A stretch of 51,993 nt of DNA from the NCBI GenBank assembly GCA_001593685.1, contig LUKI01000011.1, positions 1 through 51,993 of the forward strand. The letters run 5' to 3'. A program made the translations under genes and the position numbers. The notes under the pieces were generated by a model. It saw only the letters and a list, made by a program, of their open reading frames with translations. It had not been told where the DNA came from and did not search any database. Positions 1 to 8,211 of this stretch are shown in pieces (the first letter of the stretch is position 1; each line of letters opens with the position of its first letter). This DNA is from Gammaproteobacteria bacterium F7 (lineage in GTDB: Bacteria; Pseudomonadota; Gammaproteobacteria; Pseudomonadales; IMCC2047).

Positions 1-196
1 GCTGCTCAAACGGGAGCGCATTCGTCGAAGAATTTACAAAACCAGAAAGGAGGCCAGAGAAGACATCTTTAATTACATCGAAATGTTTTACAACTCGAAA
101 CGCAAGCATGGTACAAATGGTTTGCTGTCACCCCAGCAGTACGAAGACCGTTTTAAATTGAATAACGGAGTGGTCTAGGTTTATAGGGGCTATTCA
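1..196 (+). mobile_element. Right end of an IS3-family insertion sequence
   Basis: Only the last ~196 bases of the element are in the window: the end of the transposase reading frame (stop at 176-178) plus a short noncoding end. The boundary is placed at 196 because the sequence before it, read on the minus strand, begins TGAATAGCCCCTATAAACC. This resembles IS3-family terminal inverted repeats that begin TGAACNGCCCC. The next base starts a frame homologous to a metallophosphoesterase that lacks its first residues. The left end, and therefore the exact repeat and target duplication, lie outside the window, so the boundary is an inference. Confidence 0.75.
2..178 (+). CDS. IS3-family transposase OrfB, C-terminal fragment (runs in from the left edge)
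   Basis: The frame encodes the last 58 residues of an IS3-family DDE transposase (rve integrase core). Visible hallmarks are a basic stretch LLKRERIRRR, then a DIFNYIEMFYNSKRKHG block and a LLSPQQYEDRF block. This is the typical end of IS3/IS150-type OrfB proteins (F-[YF]-N-x-x-R-x-H followed by L-[ST]-P). The glutamate of the DDE triad would lie just upstream and is not in the window, so activity cannot be judged. The protein would catalyse copy-out/paste-in transposition of its own element. Its position directly before a decapitated gene fits an insertion there. Confidence 0.85.
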   Translation: MLKRERIRRRIYKTRKEAREDIFNYIEMFYNSKRKHGTNGLLSPQQYEDRFKLNNGVV

Positions 197-871
197 GTGG
201 TTGTTTTAGCCGGAGATATCCATACTAAAACACAGGGCGTTAGATGGGCTTTGGATAATATTCCTGATAAGCATGTGGTGTATGTTTTTGGCAACCATGA
301 GTTTTATAAAAAAACCTACCCCAGCTTATTTAATGAAGCTAGAATTCTTACCAAAGGCAGTAATATTCATATTCTGGAAAATGAAGTTTTCAGCTTCGCT
401 GGCGTGAACTTTCTGGGCTGTACCCTTTGGACAGACTTCAAATTATTCGGTGATCCAAAAGTTGCTGGTTATCACTGCCAGCAAATCATGACCGATTACA
501 GAAAGATCAAGCGCCTCCCAAACTACTCAAAAATGCGATCTATCAATACTGCGCTGATACACAATAAATCTAGGGAATGGTTAGCGAATGAGCTTAAAGA
601 GCGGGTGGGGCAGAAAAATATTGTTGTAACGCATCATGCGCCTTCAATCCAATCTGTGGCCGCTGAATATAAAGAAGATCTAACTAGCGCAGCATATGCT
701 TCTGATCTCGAAAACTTTATTTGCGAACATAACCCGGCCGCATGGCTTCATGGACACATGCACAATAGCTGTGACTACATGATCGGGAAATCTAGAATTC
801 TATGCAATGCAAAAGGCTACTCAGGAGAAGAAAATCTAAATTTCAGGCCATCCATTATCTATGAAATTTAG
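197..871 (+). pseudogene. Metallophosphoesterase, 5'-truncated by the IS insertion
   Basis: This 224-residue frame matches the calcineurin-like metallophosphoesterase fold. A GDIH motif is at residues 6-9, GNHE at about 32-35, a THHAPS block near 146 and HGHMH near 185, which are metal-binding motifs II to V. Family members normally open with about 20-25 residues carrying the first metal motif (D-x-H, as in SDLHLEF). Here the frame starts with GTG at base 197, exactly at the proposed IS end, so motif I is missing. The rest has no stop or frameshift, which suggests recent loss. It may still be translated from the GTG but is probably inactive. The natural substrate is unknown. Confidence 0.7.
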
Positions 872-1152
872 TGTCTACTATATATCCCCTTATAGTGAGT
901 TTGCGTGTGCTACTGTGCTCGCAAGGTAATCCCCTATTAAGACTAATAGCTTCATAGATTTCCCCACGGGAGAGGGAAAATGGCGAAGGCTTAATTGGAG
1001 GCAGATAAAATTTCAATCGAAATAACCAATACGCAGGAAGCCTGCCCCACACAATCTCAGTTACGCCTCCAAATAAAGAAGTTGTTTTTCAACAATAAAC
1101 TCGTTAGCCTCGTGACCATATTTTTAATGCGCAAGGAGTGCGAAGCAAACGG
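872..1152. other. Intergenic leader before the RHS locus with a long dyad
   Basis: There is no credible gene here. An 8-bp perfect inverted repeat, TTGGAGGC at 995-1002 and GCCTCCAA at 1075-1082, encloses a small hairpin GCAGG-aag-CCTGC at about 1034-1046. The overall picture is a two-level folded element of about 88 bases. It could be a 5'-leader RNA structure, a small mobile remnant or the end of another element. A possible ribosome site, AAGGAG, is at 1133-1138. Confidence 0.35.
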
Positions 1153-1366
1153 ATGTCTTTGTCATGGAAAGGTAGTCTCAGGCAGATTAAGTCTGAGCGA
1201 AACAGTCTGACACCCTTCTTATTTATCCTAGCCTCTCTTTGTTCCTCTCCTGTTTCAGCTGTTGATTATTATTGGACTTCCGACGATATAGGAGGGTCTT
1301 TTACAAGCCCTTCTGAGACCTGTGAAACTTCCTTTACTACTCAACCGATTTCTACTCAGTATTGGC

Positions 1367-1398
1367 AGTATTCAGGTATTCAGGTATTCAGGTATTCA
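1367..1398. repeat. Short tandem repeat, unit GGTATTCA (three perfect plus one degenerate copy)
   Basis: Perfect units lie at 1375-1382, 1383-1390 and 1391-1398, preceded by AGTATTCA at 1367-1374. Eight is not a multiple of three, so slippage changes the reading frame of the RHS module it sits in. It lies shortly after the signal-peptide region, a common place for contingency repeats. Confidence 0.9.
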
Positions 1399-2364
1399 AA
1401 AATCAGGTTATGATCTTTTTAGTTGCCGAATGATCTTTATCTCTACTAGTGAGGGCAGAGGCTTCGACCGAGCTAGGCGTTTTGGTGATTCCTGCCCTGC
1501 AGGGCTAATACTTAATAATGAGGCTGGTAGTAAAGAAATAGGTAGTTGTGGGTTATATCCTAAAAATTTAGGGTTACAACAGTGCTCAATGACACCTCGT
1601 CCTATTAATATCACTACCGGCAATAAATTCTACAAGATCACTGATTACCAAGGCAGTGGCACCTACCCTATTAGCATCTCCCGTTTCTATAACAGCTTTA
1701 CAGGCCAATGGACTTGGAATTACCAACAAAAAATTGTGGTGACCAGTGCCACACCGCGAGTCGCAATACTACATCGCCCTGACGGTAAACAGTATTCTTT
1801 TACAGAAACCAATGGCGTTTGGCAAGGTGACCCGGGTAGCACGTCACACCTGGTAAATGATGGATTGGGTTTTAAGCTTGGGTTGCCAGATGACACCACG
1901 GAGAGTTACGACGCAAATGGTCGCTTAACAAACATCACGAATAGAAGTGGATTAGCTCACACTCTCGTTTATGAGATAAACCAAATTACTATCAATTCGG
2001 CGAATGAGAGCCTTGTATTATCGCTAGACGGCAATGGAAAAATAACAGCAGTGAATGCAGGGGCTAATCAGCAATACCGCTATCAATACAATGCAGCTGG
2101 ATTGCTTACCTATATTTCCAAACCGGATGCAACGCCGAACCAGTCAGGTTTAAACCCCTTCGGTGAAGATAACCCGTATCAAACGATCCACTATGAAAAT
2201 GCTGCTTACCCTGATCATGTCACAGGCATCACCGATGAAAATGGAAACCGCACCTCAACGGTTCAATATGACGCACAAGGCCAGGCAATCAGCAGTGAAA
2301 TAGCTAACGGTATCGGAAAAACCACGCTGGATTACAGTCAAATGGATACTGTTGACTCCCGCAT

Positions 2365-2743
2365 CACCGTCACCAACGAACTCGGCAAACAAACCACCTA
2401 CCACTACACCACTATCCACGGTGTACGCAAAGTCGCCCAAGTCGAAGGCCATCAGTCCGCCAATTGCGCGGCTGCCAACCAATCCTACACCTACGATGCC
2501 AATGGTTTTAAGGATTTAGTGACGGACTGGGAAGGCAATGTCACCGATTACGACCAAGATGCTCGTGGGTTGGAAGTACAGCGCATTGAAGCAAAGGGAA
2601 CTGCTCAAGAGAGAGTGATTACCACCCAGTGGCACCCTGATTTCCGCTTACCCACCAAAATCATCGAACCGGATCGAGTGATTGATTTTAGTTACGATGC
2701 TCAAGGTTTATTACTGGAACGTAAGGAAACACCGACACCTTAA
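2365..2743 (+). repeat. Shared RHS module 3' segment, copy 1 of 4
   Basis: About 379 bp encoding the segment from the TVTNELGKQTTYHYTT region to ERKETP. The copies at 4321-4699, 6028-6384 and about 7786-8094 are strongly similar and keep the same reading frame and spacing to the stop codon. Copies 1 and 2 are collinear with no length difference. The segment is less AT-rich than the divergent 5' parts. Confidence 0.85.
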
Positions 2744-2794
2744 AATCAGTTTATTAAGACGATGCTGTAAGAATGTAAATAAGGAATAAACAAT

Positions 2795-4699
2795 ATGATG
2801 TTTCCTCGAAAATGGATGTTAGGTTTACTTGTTTCGTTATTAGCCTCTTTGTCTATAACACCTGCTTTTGCTCAATACGCATTTCCTGTGCCGTTGGTCT
2901 TAACTGAAAGGGAAGATAGGTCCAGTCCAGTATGGCCTTGGATATATATAGGTAATGAAAAGCAAACCGTAGAACGTGAATCGAGCGTACTTCCAGGACA
3001 GTGTACTGGTACAGCTCCAAATGGGGCTCAGGTTAAAGTGAGATGTAATGAACCAAATTATATTCTTGGAGGCGTTTATTCTTGCCCTACGCATTATCGC
3101 GAAAAACATGTGGGTGAAGAAGTAGTTGGAACTATAACTTATGGTTCATTTGCAACTGGGTATTCTGATGGATACAACCCAGATGGTTGTGAAATTCATA
3201 ATTTGGGTGACGCACAAGTCCTCACACGCAGCAATCAATATTATATTGCAGGTCCTCGGTGGCAATGTCCAAGCGACTATTTTGACTATGATGCCGATGA
3301 AGACGGAACGATCTATGAGGATGGTTATAATCCAGAAGCATGTGCGCAGCAATTTTGTCCAGAGGGTAGCGGGCTAGCATTTATGCCAAGTGATATAAAC
3401 TCAAGCCGTTATTATCAGAGTGATGGGTATGTGTGCATAGGAGTTAATCCTGAAAAACATGATAATGAATGTAGCCGCAACGCGCCCCATGTAGCTGTAC
3501 TCAACCCAATCGTTGCAGGGATAGGCAGCAAATATCAAAAAGAAACAGACTTTACTGTTAGGAAATCAGGAGGCGTGTACTTTGTTCGGAGTTATAACAG
3601 TCTAGCTTTCGATCGCATTTCGAATATAGGGCTTCGGTGGACTCATAATTATTCTAAACGAGTGGATGAGGCTGATGGAAATGCATTGGTTTATCAGGGA
3701 AATGGACAAGTTTTTGATTTTAATGAGGTTGCAGGTGTCTGGCAGGGGGACCCTGATACCGTTGGTTCTTTGCTCGAAACTGTTGATCAACATGGTAACC
3801 GTGAAGGTTGGCACTACACGGGGACGAATGATGACTCTGAATTTTATAATGCTGCAGGCCAGCTTACTAATATAAGTGGGGCTCAAGGTGTATCTCAAAT
3901 TTTGTCTTATAATCTTGCTACCTCTGAAGGTGGTGACGATAACCCAGCTACGTTGGATAAAGTGGTTGACTCACACGGTAATGAACTTCTCTTTAGTTAC
4001 GATAGCAGGAAAAGAATAAATCGATTGGTTGATACTAACGGTGAAAGTTATCTTTACAGCTATGATGCAAAAAGTAATTTAGAAAGCATCACCTACCCCG
4101 ATGATACACCAACTAATACAGATAACCCCAAACGCATTTACCACTACGAAGATGTTGATCACCCTCATGCCTTGACGGGTATTTCAGATGAAAACGGTAA
4201 CCGTTTTTCAACTTGGGCTTATGACAGTAAAGGGCTGGCCATTAGCTCTGAACATGCAAATGGTGCTGGAGCCGGTTCATTGGATTACACGTACCTTAAT
4301 GACGCTGTTTATCCTCGCGTCACCGTCACCAATGAACTCGGCAAACAAACCACCTACCACTACACAACTATTCACGGCGTGCGCAAAGTCACTCAGGTTG
4401 AAGGCCACCAATCCGCTAACTGCGCCGCAGCCAACCAATCCTACACCTACGATGCCAACGGTTTTAAAGATCTAGTCACGGATTGGGAAGGCAATGTCAC
4501 CGATTACGATCACGATGCCCGTGGCTTGGAAGTACAACGTATTGAAGCCAAAGGCACGGTTCAGGAGCGTGTAATCACCACCCAGTGGCATCCTGATTTC
4601 CGTTTACCCACCAAAATTACCGAGCCGGATCGGGTGATTGATTTCACCTACGATGCCCAGGGCTTATTACTGGAACGTAAGGAAACTCCCGCACAATGA
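2795..4699 (+). CDS. Exported RHS N-terminal module 2 (DUF6531 plus YD repeats)
   Basis: A 634-residue protein with a clear Sec signal peptide (basic start, hydrophobic core LGLLVSLLASLSI, cleavage after PAFA at about residue 26). A purine-rich ribosome site, AAGGAA, precedes ATG 2795; a second ATG follows directly. The mature part opens with about 180 cysteine-containing residues unlike those of the other modules. A DUF6531-like segment follows (NPIVAGIGSKYQKETDF, RSYNS), then YD repeats such as YLYSYDAKSN. The last ~125 residues are almost identical to the other modules. It ends at ERKETPAQ, the position where module 1 also ends, so the RHS core and toxin tip are absent. It is full length and unbroken. 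Its role beyond being an exported partial RHS shell is not known. Confidence 0.8.
   Translation: MMFPRKWMLGLLVSLLASLSITPAFAQYAFPVPLVLTEREDRSSPVWPWIYIGNEKQTVERESSVLPGQCTGTAPNGAQVKVRCNEPNYILGGVYSCPTHYREKHVGEEVVGTITYGSFATGYSDGYNPDGCEIHNLGDAQVLTRSNQYYIAGPRWQCPSDYFDYDADEDGTIYEDGYNPEACAQQFCPEGSGLAFMPSDINSSRYYQSDGYVCIGVNPEKHDNECSRNAPHVAVLNPIVAGIGSKYQKETDFTVRKSGGVYFVRSYNSLAFDRISNIGLRWTHNYSKRVDEADGNALVYQGNGQVFDFNEVAGVWQGDPDTVGSLLETVDQHGNREGWHYTGTNDDSEFYNAAGQLTNISGAQGVSQILSYNLATSEGGDDNPATLDKVVDSHGNELLFSYDSRKRINRLVDTNGESYLYSYDAKSNLESITYPDDTPTNTDNPKRIYHYEDVDHPHALTGISDENGNRFSTWAYDSKGLAISSEHANGAGAGSLDYTYLNDAVYPRVTVTNELGKQTTYHYTTIHGVRKVTQVEGHQSANCAAANQSYTYDANGFKDLVTDWEGNVTDYDHDARGLEVQRIEAKGTVQERVITTQWHPDFRLPTKITEPDRVIDFTYDAQGLLLERKETPAQ
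4321..4699 (+). repeat. Shared RHS module 3' segment, copy 2 of 4
   Basis: Collinear with copy 1 (constant offset of 1956 bases through to the stop codon), encoding the same YD segment with few amino-acid changes. Confidence 0.85.
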
Positions 4700-6384
4700 A
4701 GTTAGTTTATCAGGTAGAACTCATGAATATGGATATTAGAATTAAGGTAAGCCAACTATTAAATATGCGAACTAAGAGCGGATTAAAATTTTACTCAACC
4801 GGCTTCATATACGGTATTTTTCTTCCACTCTTATGCTTCTTCCTTCCTGATAATAGTTATGGGTCTGTAAAGTATTATAAGGATTATTCATCAGCTATAG
4901 TGGCTTGTCATGAAGAAGCAAATAAAGCTGACCCAGGAGCCTATACTTGTTTTAATAATCATGGTGGTTGGCCACAAACATATCCTTATTATTTTGCCAA
5001 CCTAACTTGTGATTCGCTTGATAAAGAAACACATCGTGATGGCAGTGTTACTTGGAGACCTTCCCATGCGAATAGTGCCGATTGTTTATCAGGCAGTACG
5101 CCTACTCAGAAAATCAAAAAATTGTTCTTTTTTGCCTATGGTGCGGGGGCTTGTAGTACTAGTCACCAGCTTGACCCTGTGACAGATGAATGTTTAGCAG
5201 CAGATCAGGGTAAAAGTGAAGGAGGTACATGCTCTGTACCAGGCTTAGCGAAAGGGGCCGACGCCATTAACCCTGGGGTGGGAAACCATTTTCGTCACGA
5301 AGTGGATTTTGTTGGTCAGGGGGTGTTTCCTTTGGCTGTTGAGAGGAACTTCAATTCAACGAGTGGTGATTGGCAATTTTTCTCAGAAGTATCCTATGTT
5401 CCTGGCGAAACGATTGTAAAACTGGTTCGCTCAGATGGTAAAAAGCTATCATTTACTTCAGATGGAGCCGGTGGCTGGGCCTCGGATGCAGACATTAAAG
5501 GCGCTTTAGTAAATTTTGATGATGGCGCAGGCAATATTACTGCGTGGCGTTATACCACCACAAATGACCAGATAGAAGATTATGACGCAAGTGGTCGAAT
5601 CACCAAAATCACGAGTTTAGAGGGACTGTCTCACACCTTTACTTACACCAGTAACGCAATCACAGTAACTGATAATCTTGCTAGTAGTTTGGCTCTTTCT
5701 CTGGATGGCGAAGGCTTTACCACAGGTTTCACTGATCCCGATGGTAATTTATCTACCTACAGTTACGATGAGCATGGACGATTAATAGGCGTAAATTATC
5801 CTAACGGTTCAGGCTCTCGAACTTATCATTATGAAAGTCTTCATTATATGAACAAATTAACCGGCATTACGGATGAGAAGGGGAACCGGTTAGCAACTTG
5901 GGAATATGATATTCAAGGGCGCGTGATAAGCTCTGAACATGCCAATGGGGCTGACAAGGTCGCTATTGATTATACGAATCTTGAAGATGGTATTGACCCT
6001 AGAACAATAGCGATCAACGCTCTAGCTAAACAAACCACCTATCATTACACCACCATACACGGTGTGCGCAAAGTCACCCAGGTTGAAGGCCATCAATCCA
6101 CCAACTGCGCCGCCGCTAACCAATCCTACACCTACGATGCCAATGGCTTTAAGGACCTAGTCACGGACTGGGAAGGCAATATAACCGATTATGATCACGA
6201 TGCCCGTGGTCTGGAAGTACAGCGGATCGAAGCCAAAGGCTCTCCACAGCAACGCGTGATTACCACCGAGTGGCACCCCGACTTCCGTTTACCCACCAAG
6301 ATCACCGAGCCGGACCGGGTGATTGACTTTAGTTACGATGCAGAAGGTTTATTGCTGGAACGTAAGGAAAGCCCGGTGCCTTAG
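4696..6384 (+). CDS. Exported RHS N-terminal module 3
   Basis: Translation can start at ATG 4696, overlapping the stop of module 2 as ATGA, or at in-frame ATGs 4723 (best local ribosome site, AGGTAG) or 4765. Starting at 4765 gives the most ordinary signal peptide: basic start, hydrophobic core IYGIFLPLLCFFL, end near SYGS. The mature protein opens with a variable cysteine-bearing region, including a W-R-P-S-H-A-N-S-A-D-C-L stretch. It continues with a DUF6531-like segment (DAINPGVGNHFRHEVDF, RNFNS) and YD repeats, and ends with the shared segment and ERKESPVP. Length is 562 residues from 4696. Like its neighbours it stops where a normal family member would continue into the second half. Coupling to module 2 by the overlap is likely. 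Confidence 0.78.
   Translation: MKLVYQVELMNMDIRIKVSQLLNMRTKSGLKFYSTGFIYGIFLPLLCFFLPDNSYGSVKYYKDYSSAIVACHEEANKADPGAYTCFNNHGGWPQTYPYYFANLTCDSLDKETHRDGSVTWRPSHANSADCLSGSTPTQKIKKLFFFAYGAGACSTSHQLDPVTDECLAADQGKSEGGTCSVPGLAKGADAINPGVGNHFRHEVDFVGQGVFPLAVERNFNSTSGDWQFFSEVSYVPGETIVKLVRSDGKKLSFTSDGAGGWASDADIKGALVNFDDGAGNITAWRYTTTNDQIEDYDASGRITKITSLEGLSHTFTYTSNAITVTDNLASSLALSLDGEGFTTGFTDPDGNLSTYSYDEHGRLIGVNYPNGSGSRTYHYESLHYMNKLTGITDEKGNRLATWEYDIQGRVISSEHANGADKVAIDYTNLEDGIDPRTIAINALAKQTTYHYTTIHGVRKVTQVEGHQSTNCAAANQSYTYDANGFKDLVTDWEGNITDYDHDARGLEVQRIEAKGSPQQRVITTEWHPDFRLPTKITEPDRVIDFSYDAEGLLLERKESPVP
6028..6384 (+). repeat. Shared RHS module 3' segment, copy 3 of 4
   Basis: Similarity to the other copies starts around KQTTYHYTT and runs to the stop codon. 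The sequence just upstream (6006-6027) has already diverged, giving a mosaic boundary. Confidence 0.85.
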
Positions 6385-6501
6385 GGCCTGGGGTTAAAAC
6401 GATTTAAATTGAACGGCGGTTAGCCGGTATGGGCCGCTTACTTTTACAGGACGAACAAGGACGATCTTATGGCGACTCCCCGATACGCAGTGTTACTGTT
6501 A
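6385..6501 (+). repeat. Inter-module linker repeat, copy A (with vestigial start of the C-terminal half)
   Basis: Collinear with 8095-8211 at a constant offset of 1710 bases. The 84 noncoding bases contain GGCCTGGGGTTAAAACG near the start and CAAGGACGATCTT before the ATG, which includes the ribosome site. Similarity continues about 33 bases into coding sequence: ATG 6469 encodes MATPRYAVLLL here and ATG 8179 encodes MTTHRYAISLL in copy B. Confidence 0.85.
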
Positions 6502-8094
6502 ACCTTTATTAGGAGCAAGTTAAACGGGGTCGGGGAGGAAATAAATAACCAGAAGCGATTTGGTATAAATTTAATCCCTAACCCTTTTTTGCACCCGACA
6601 CACTGTAAATTTAAGTCAATTGCAGCGGCTGTATTTATATTTATTCCTGCATTAGCTTCAGCGAGTGAATCCATTTGTGTAGGTAGTGATAGAGGCTATG
6701 GATGGTATACATCTAATCCAACGATTCAGTATTACGAAAGCGCGGAAGCTGCATGTAGTAGTTATGACATGTCTTTAATTGGGTATCCGCACCTTACCTA
6801 CGCATACACGACACTGTTTGAAGATGGTAGAAGCGCACAATGTTGGCACCGGCAATTAGGGCCAGCTGTAAATATCATTAACACGGCTATTAGGTGTATA
6901 GATGACTATACACCTGCCAATAATGAGGTAAATAAAGGTCAAAGCCCAAATAATACTTGTAACCCCGTCAACATAGGCACTGGTAATAAATATTTTAAGG
7001 TGGTCGATTATAGCGGTGAAGGATTTCACCCGCTTGAGGTTGTTCGTCACTATAACAGCTTTAATCAGGGTTGGGGTTTTAACTATCGGCAAGCACTTTC
7101 CATTAGTTCCAATGTATCAGTTCCATCTAGAGCGTATAGACCTGATGGGCAGGTTTTAGAGTTTTATCGTAGTGGAAGCAGCTTTTGGTCTCCGTTGAAG
7201 CGGACAGAAGTTTTGAAGTCTGTTGGGAACTTTTACGAGCTGACGTTAAATAATAATAAAGTCGAGAGGTATGATTCCGAAGGAAAGCTAATTTCTATAC
7301 AAGAGCTTAATGGTGAGCTTATAGAGCTTGAATATGCAGCAGGGAATGTCTCGGTTATTAAGGATCAACAACAGTTGACGCTTCATTTAAACGGTGTTGG
7401 GCAGGTTGTAAGGGTTGCATTACCTGACACTACAGAAATTAGCTATAGCTATGATACTTTTAATGAGCTTAATCGATTAAAAGCTGTGTTTTATCCAGAC
7501 TCAACACCCGGTGATGATTCGGATAACCCTAGGGTGGCATATTTCTTCGAAGACCCCCGTTATCCCCATTATATTACGGGATTCGAAAATGAAATCGGTG
7601 AGAGAGTCTCTAGTGTTTCTTATGATGCGTCAGGACGAGCATTGAGCAGTGAAAAGAGCATTTTAGGTTCGGGGATTATGCGCACAGAGTTCTTCTACCA
7701 TGCCGACGGTAGCCGGACATTAACTAATAGTTTAGGTAAGCAAAATACCTACCATTTTGCTGATATAAACGGTGAGCTGAAAATGACGCAGGTTGAAGGT
7801 CATCAATCGGCCAACTGCGCTGCAGCCAATCAATCCTATACCTACGATGCCAATGGCTTTAAGGATTTAGTCACCGACTGGGAAGGCAATATCACGGACT
7901 ATGATCACGACGCTCGTGGCTTGGAGGTGAAACGCACGGAAGCCAAGGGTACGCCCCAGCAGCGGGTGATTACCACCCAGTGGCATGCTGATTATCGTTT
8001 GCCTGTGAAGATCACCGAGCCGGATCGGGTGATTGAGTTTAGTTACGATGCGCAAGGTTTATTACTGGAACGTAAGGAAACCCCGGTGCCTTAG
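6469..8094 (+). CDS. Exported RHS N-terminal module 4, with a start borrowed from the C-terminal-half gene
   Basis: A 541-residue frame. The first ~11 residues (MATPRYAVLLL) match the start of the downstream RHS C-terminal half. Then an unrelated stretch leads to a second hydrophobic segment (SIAAAVFIFIPALASA, residues about 47-62) that looks like the true signal peptide. No in-frame ATG lies between them, so the start is either ATG 6469 with an unusually long leader or a non-ATG codon. The mature region opens with SESICVG and a cysteine-containing variable part. A DUF6531-like segment follows (CNPVNIGTGNKYFKVVDY, RHYNS), then YD repeats and the shared end ERKETPVP. The leader looks like the scar of a module inserted after the start of an older C-half copy. 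Confidence 0.75.
   Translation: MATPRYAVLLLTFIRSKLNGVGEEINNQKRFGINLIPNPFLHPTHCKFKSIAAAVFIFIPALASASESICVGSDRGYGWYTSNPTIQYYESAEAACSSYDMSLIGYPHLTYAYTTLFEDGRSAQCWHRQLGPAVNIINTAIRCIDDYTPANNEVNKGQSPNNTCNPVNIGTGNKYFKVVDYSGEGFHPLEVVRHYNSFNQGWGFNYRQALSISSNVSVPSRAYRPDGQVLEFYRSGSSFWSPLKRTEVLKSVGNFYELTLNNNKVERYDSEGKLISIQELNGELIELEYAAGNVSVIKDQQQLTLHLNGVGQVVRVALPDTTEISYSYDTFNELNRLKAVFYPDSTPGDDSDNPRVAYFFEDPRYPHYITGFENEIGERVSSVSYDASGRALSSEKSILGSGIMRTEFFYHADGSRTLTNSLGKQNTYHFADINGELKMTQVEGHQSANCAAANQSYTYDANGFKDLVTDWEGNITDYDHDARGLEVKRTEAKGTPQQRVITTQWHADYRLPVKITEPDRVIEFSYDAQGLLLERKETPVP
7786..8094 (+). repeat. Shared RHS module 3' segment, copy 4 of 4
   Basis: Strong similarity to the other copies starts at about MTQVEGHQSANC and runs to the stop codon. 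The preceding stretch is shorter and more diverged than in copies 1-3. Confidence 0.85.
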
Positions 8095-8211
8095 GGCCTG
8101 GGGTTAAAACGATTTAAATTGAACGGCGGCTGATTGGTAAGGGCCGCTTATATTCACAGGACGACCAAGGACGATCTTATGACGACTCACCGTTACGCAA
8201 TTTCTCTGTTA
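8095..8211 (+). repeat. Inter-module linker repeat, copy B
   Basis: Second copy of the linker described at 6385-6501, here joined to the intact C-terminal-half gene. It carries the ribosome site AAGGA at 8166-8170, eight bases before ATG 8179. Confidence 0.85.

Larger units (their letters stand above)
1153..2743 (+). pseudogene. RHS N-terminal module 1, frameshifted at an 8-bp tandem repeat (possible phase variation)
   Basis: Translation from ATG 1153 gives a signal peptide (hydrophobic core LTPFLFILASL, cleavage after PVSA) and about 45 mature residues, then stops at 1413. The second part continues in another frame to 2743. It holds a DUF6531-like segment (PINITTGNKFYKITDYQGSG), then YD repeats, then the shared segment ending in ERKETP. 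The shift coincides with about four copies of GGTATTCA at 1367-1398. Upstream codons start at positions 1 mod 3 and downstream codons at 2 mod 3, so gaining one 8-bp unit or losing two would fuse them into about 530 residues. The protein would be exported by Sec. As sequenced, it is off. An alternative upstream start is GTG 1138. Confidence 0.65.

Noticed and set aside
1367-1398. CRISPR-like repeat
   Set aside because: Units are 8 bp with no spacers between them; it is a simple tandem repeat. No CRISPR array was seen anywhere in the window.
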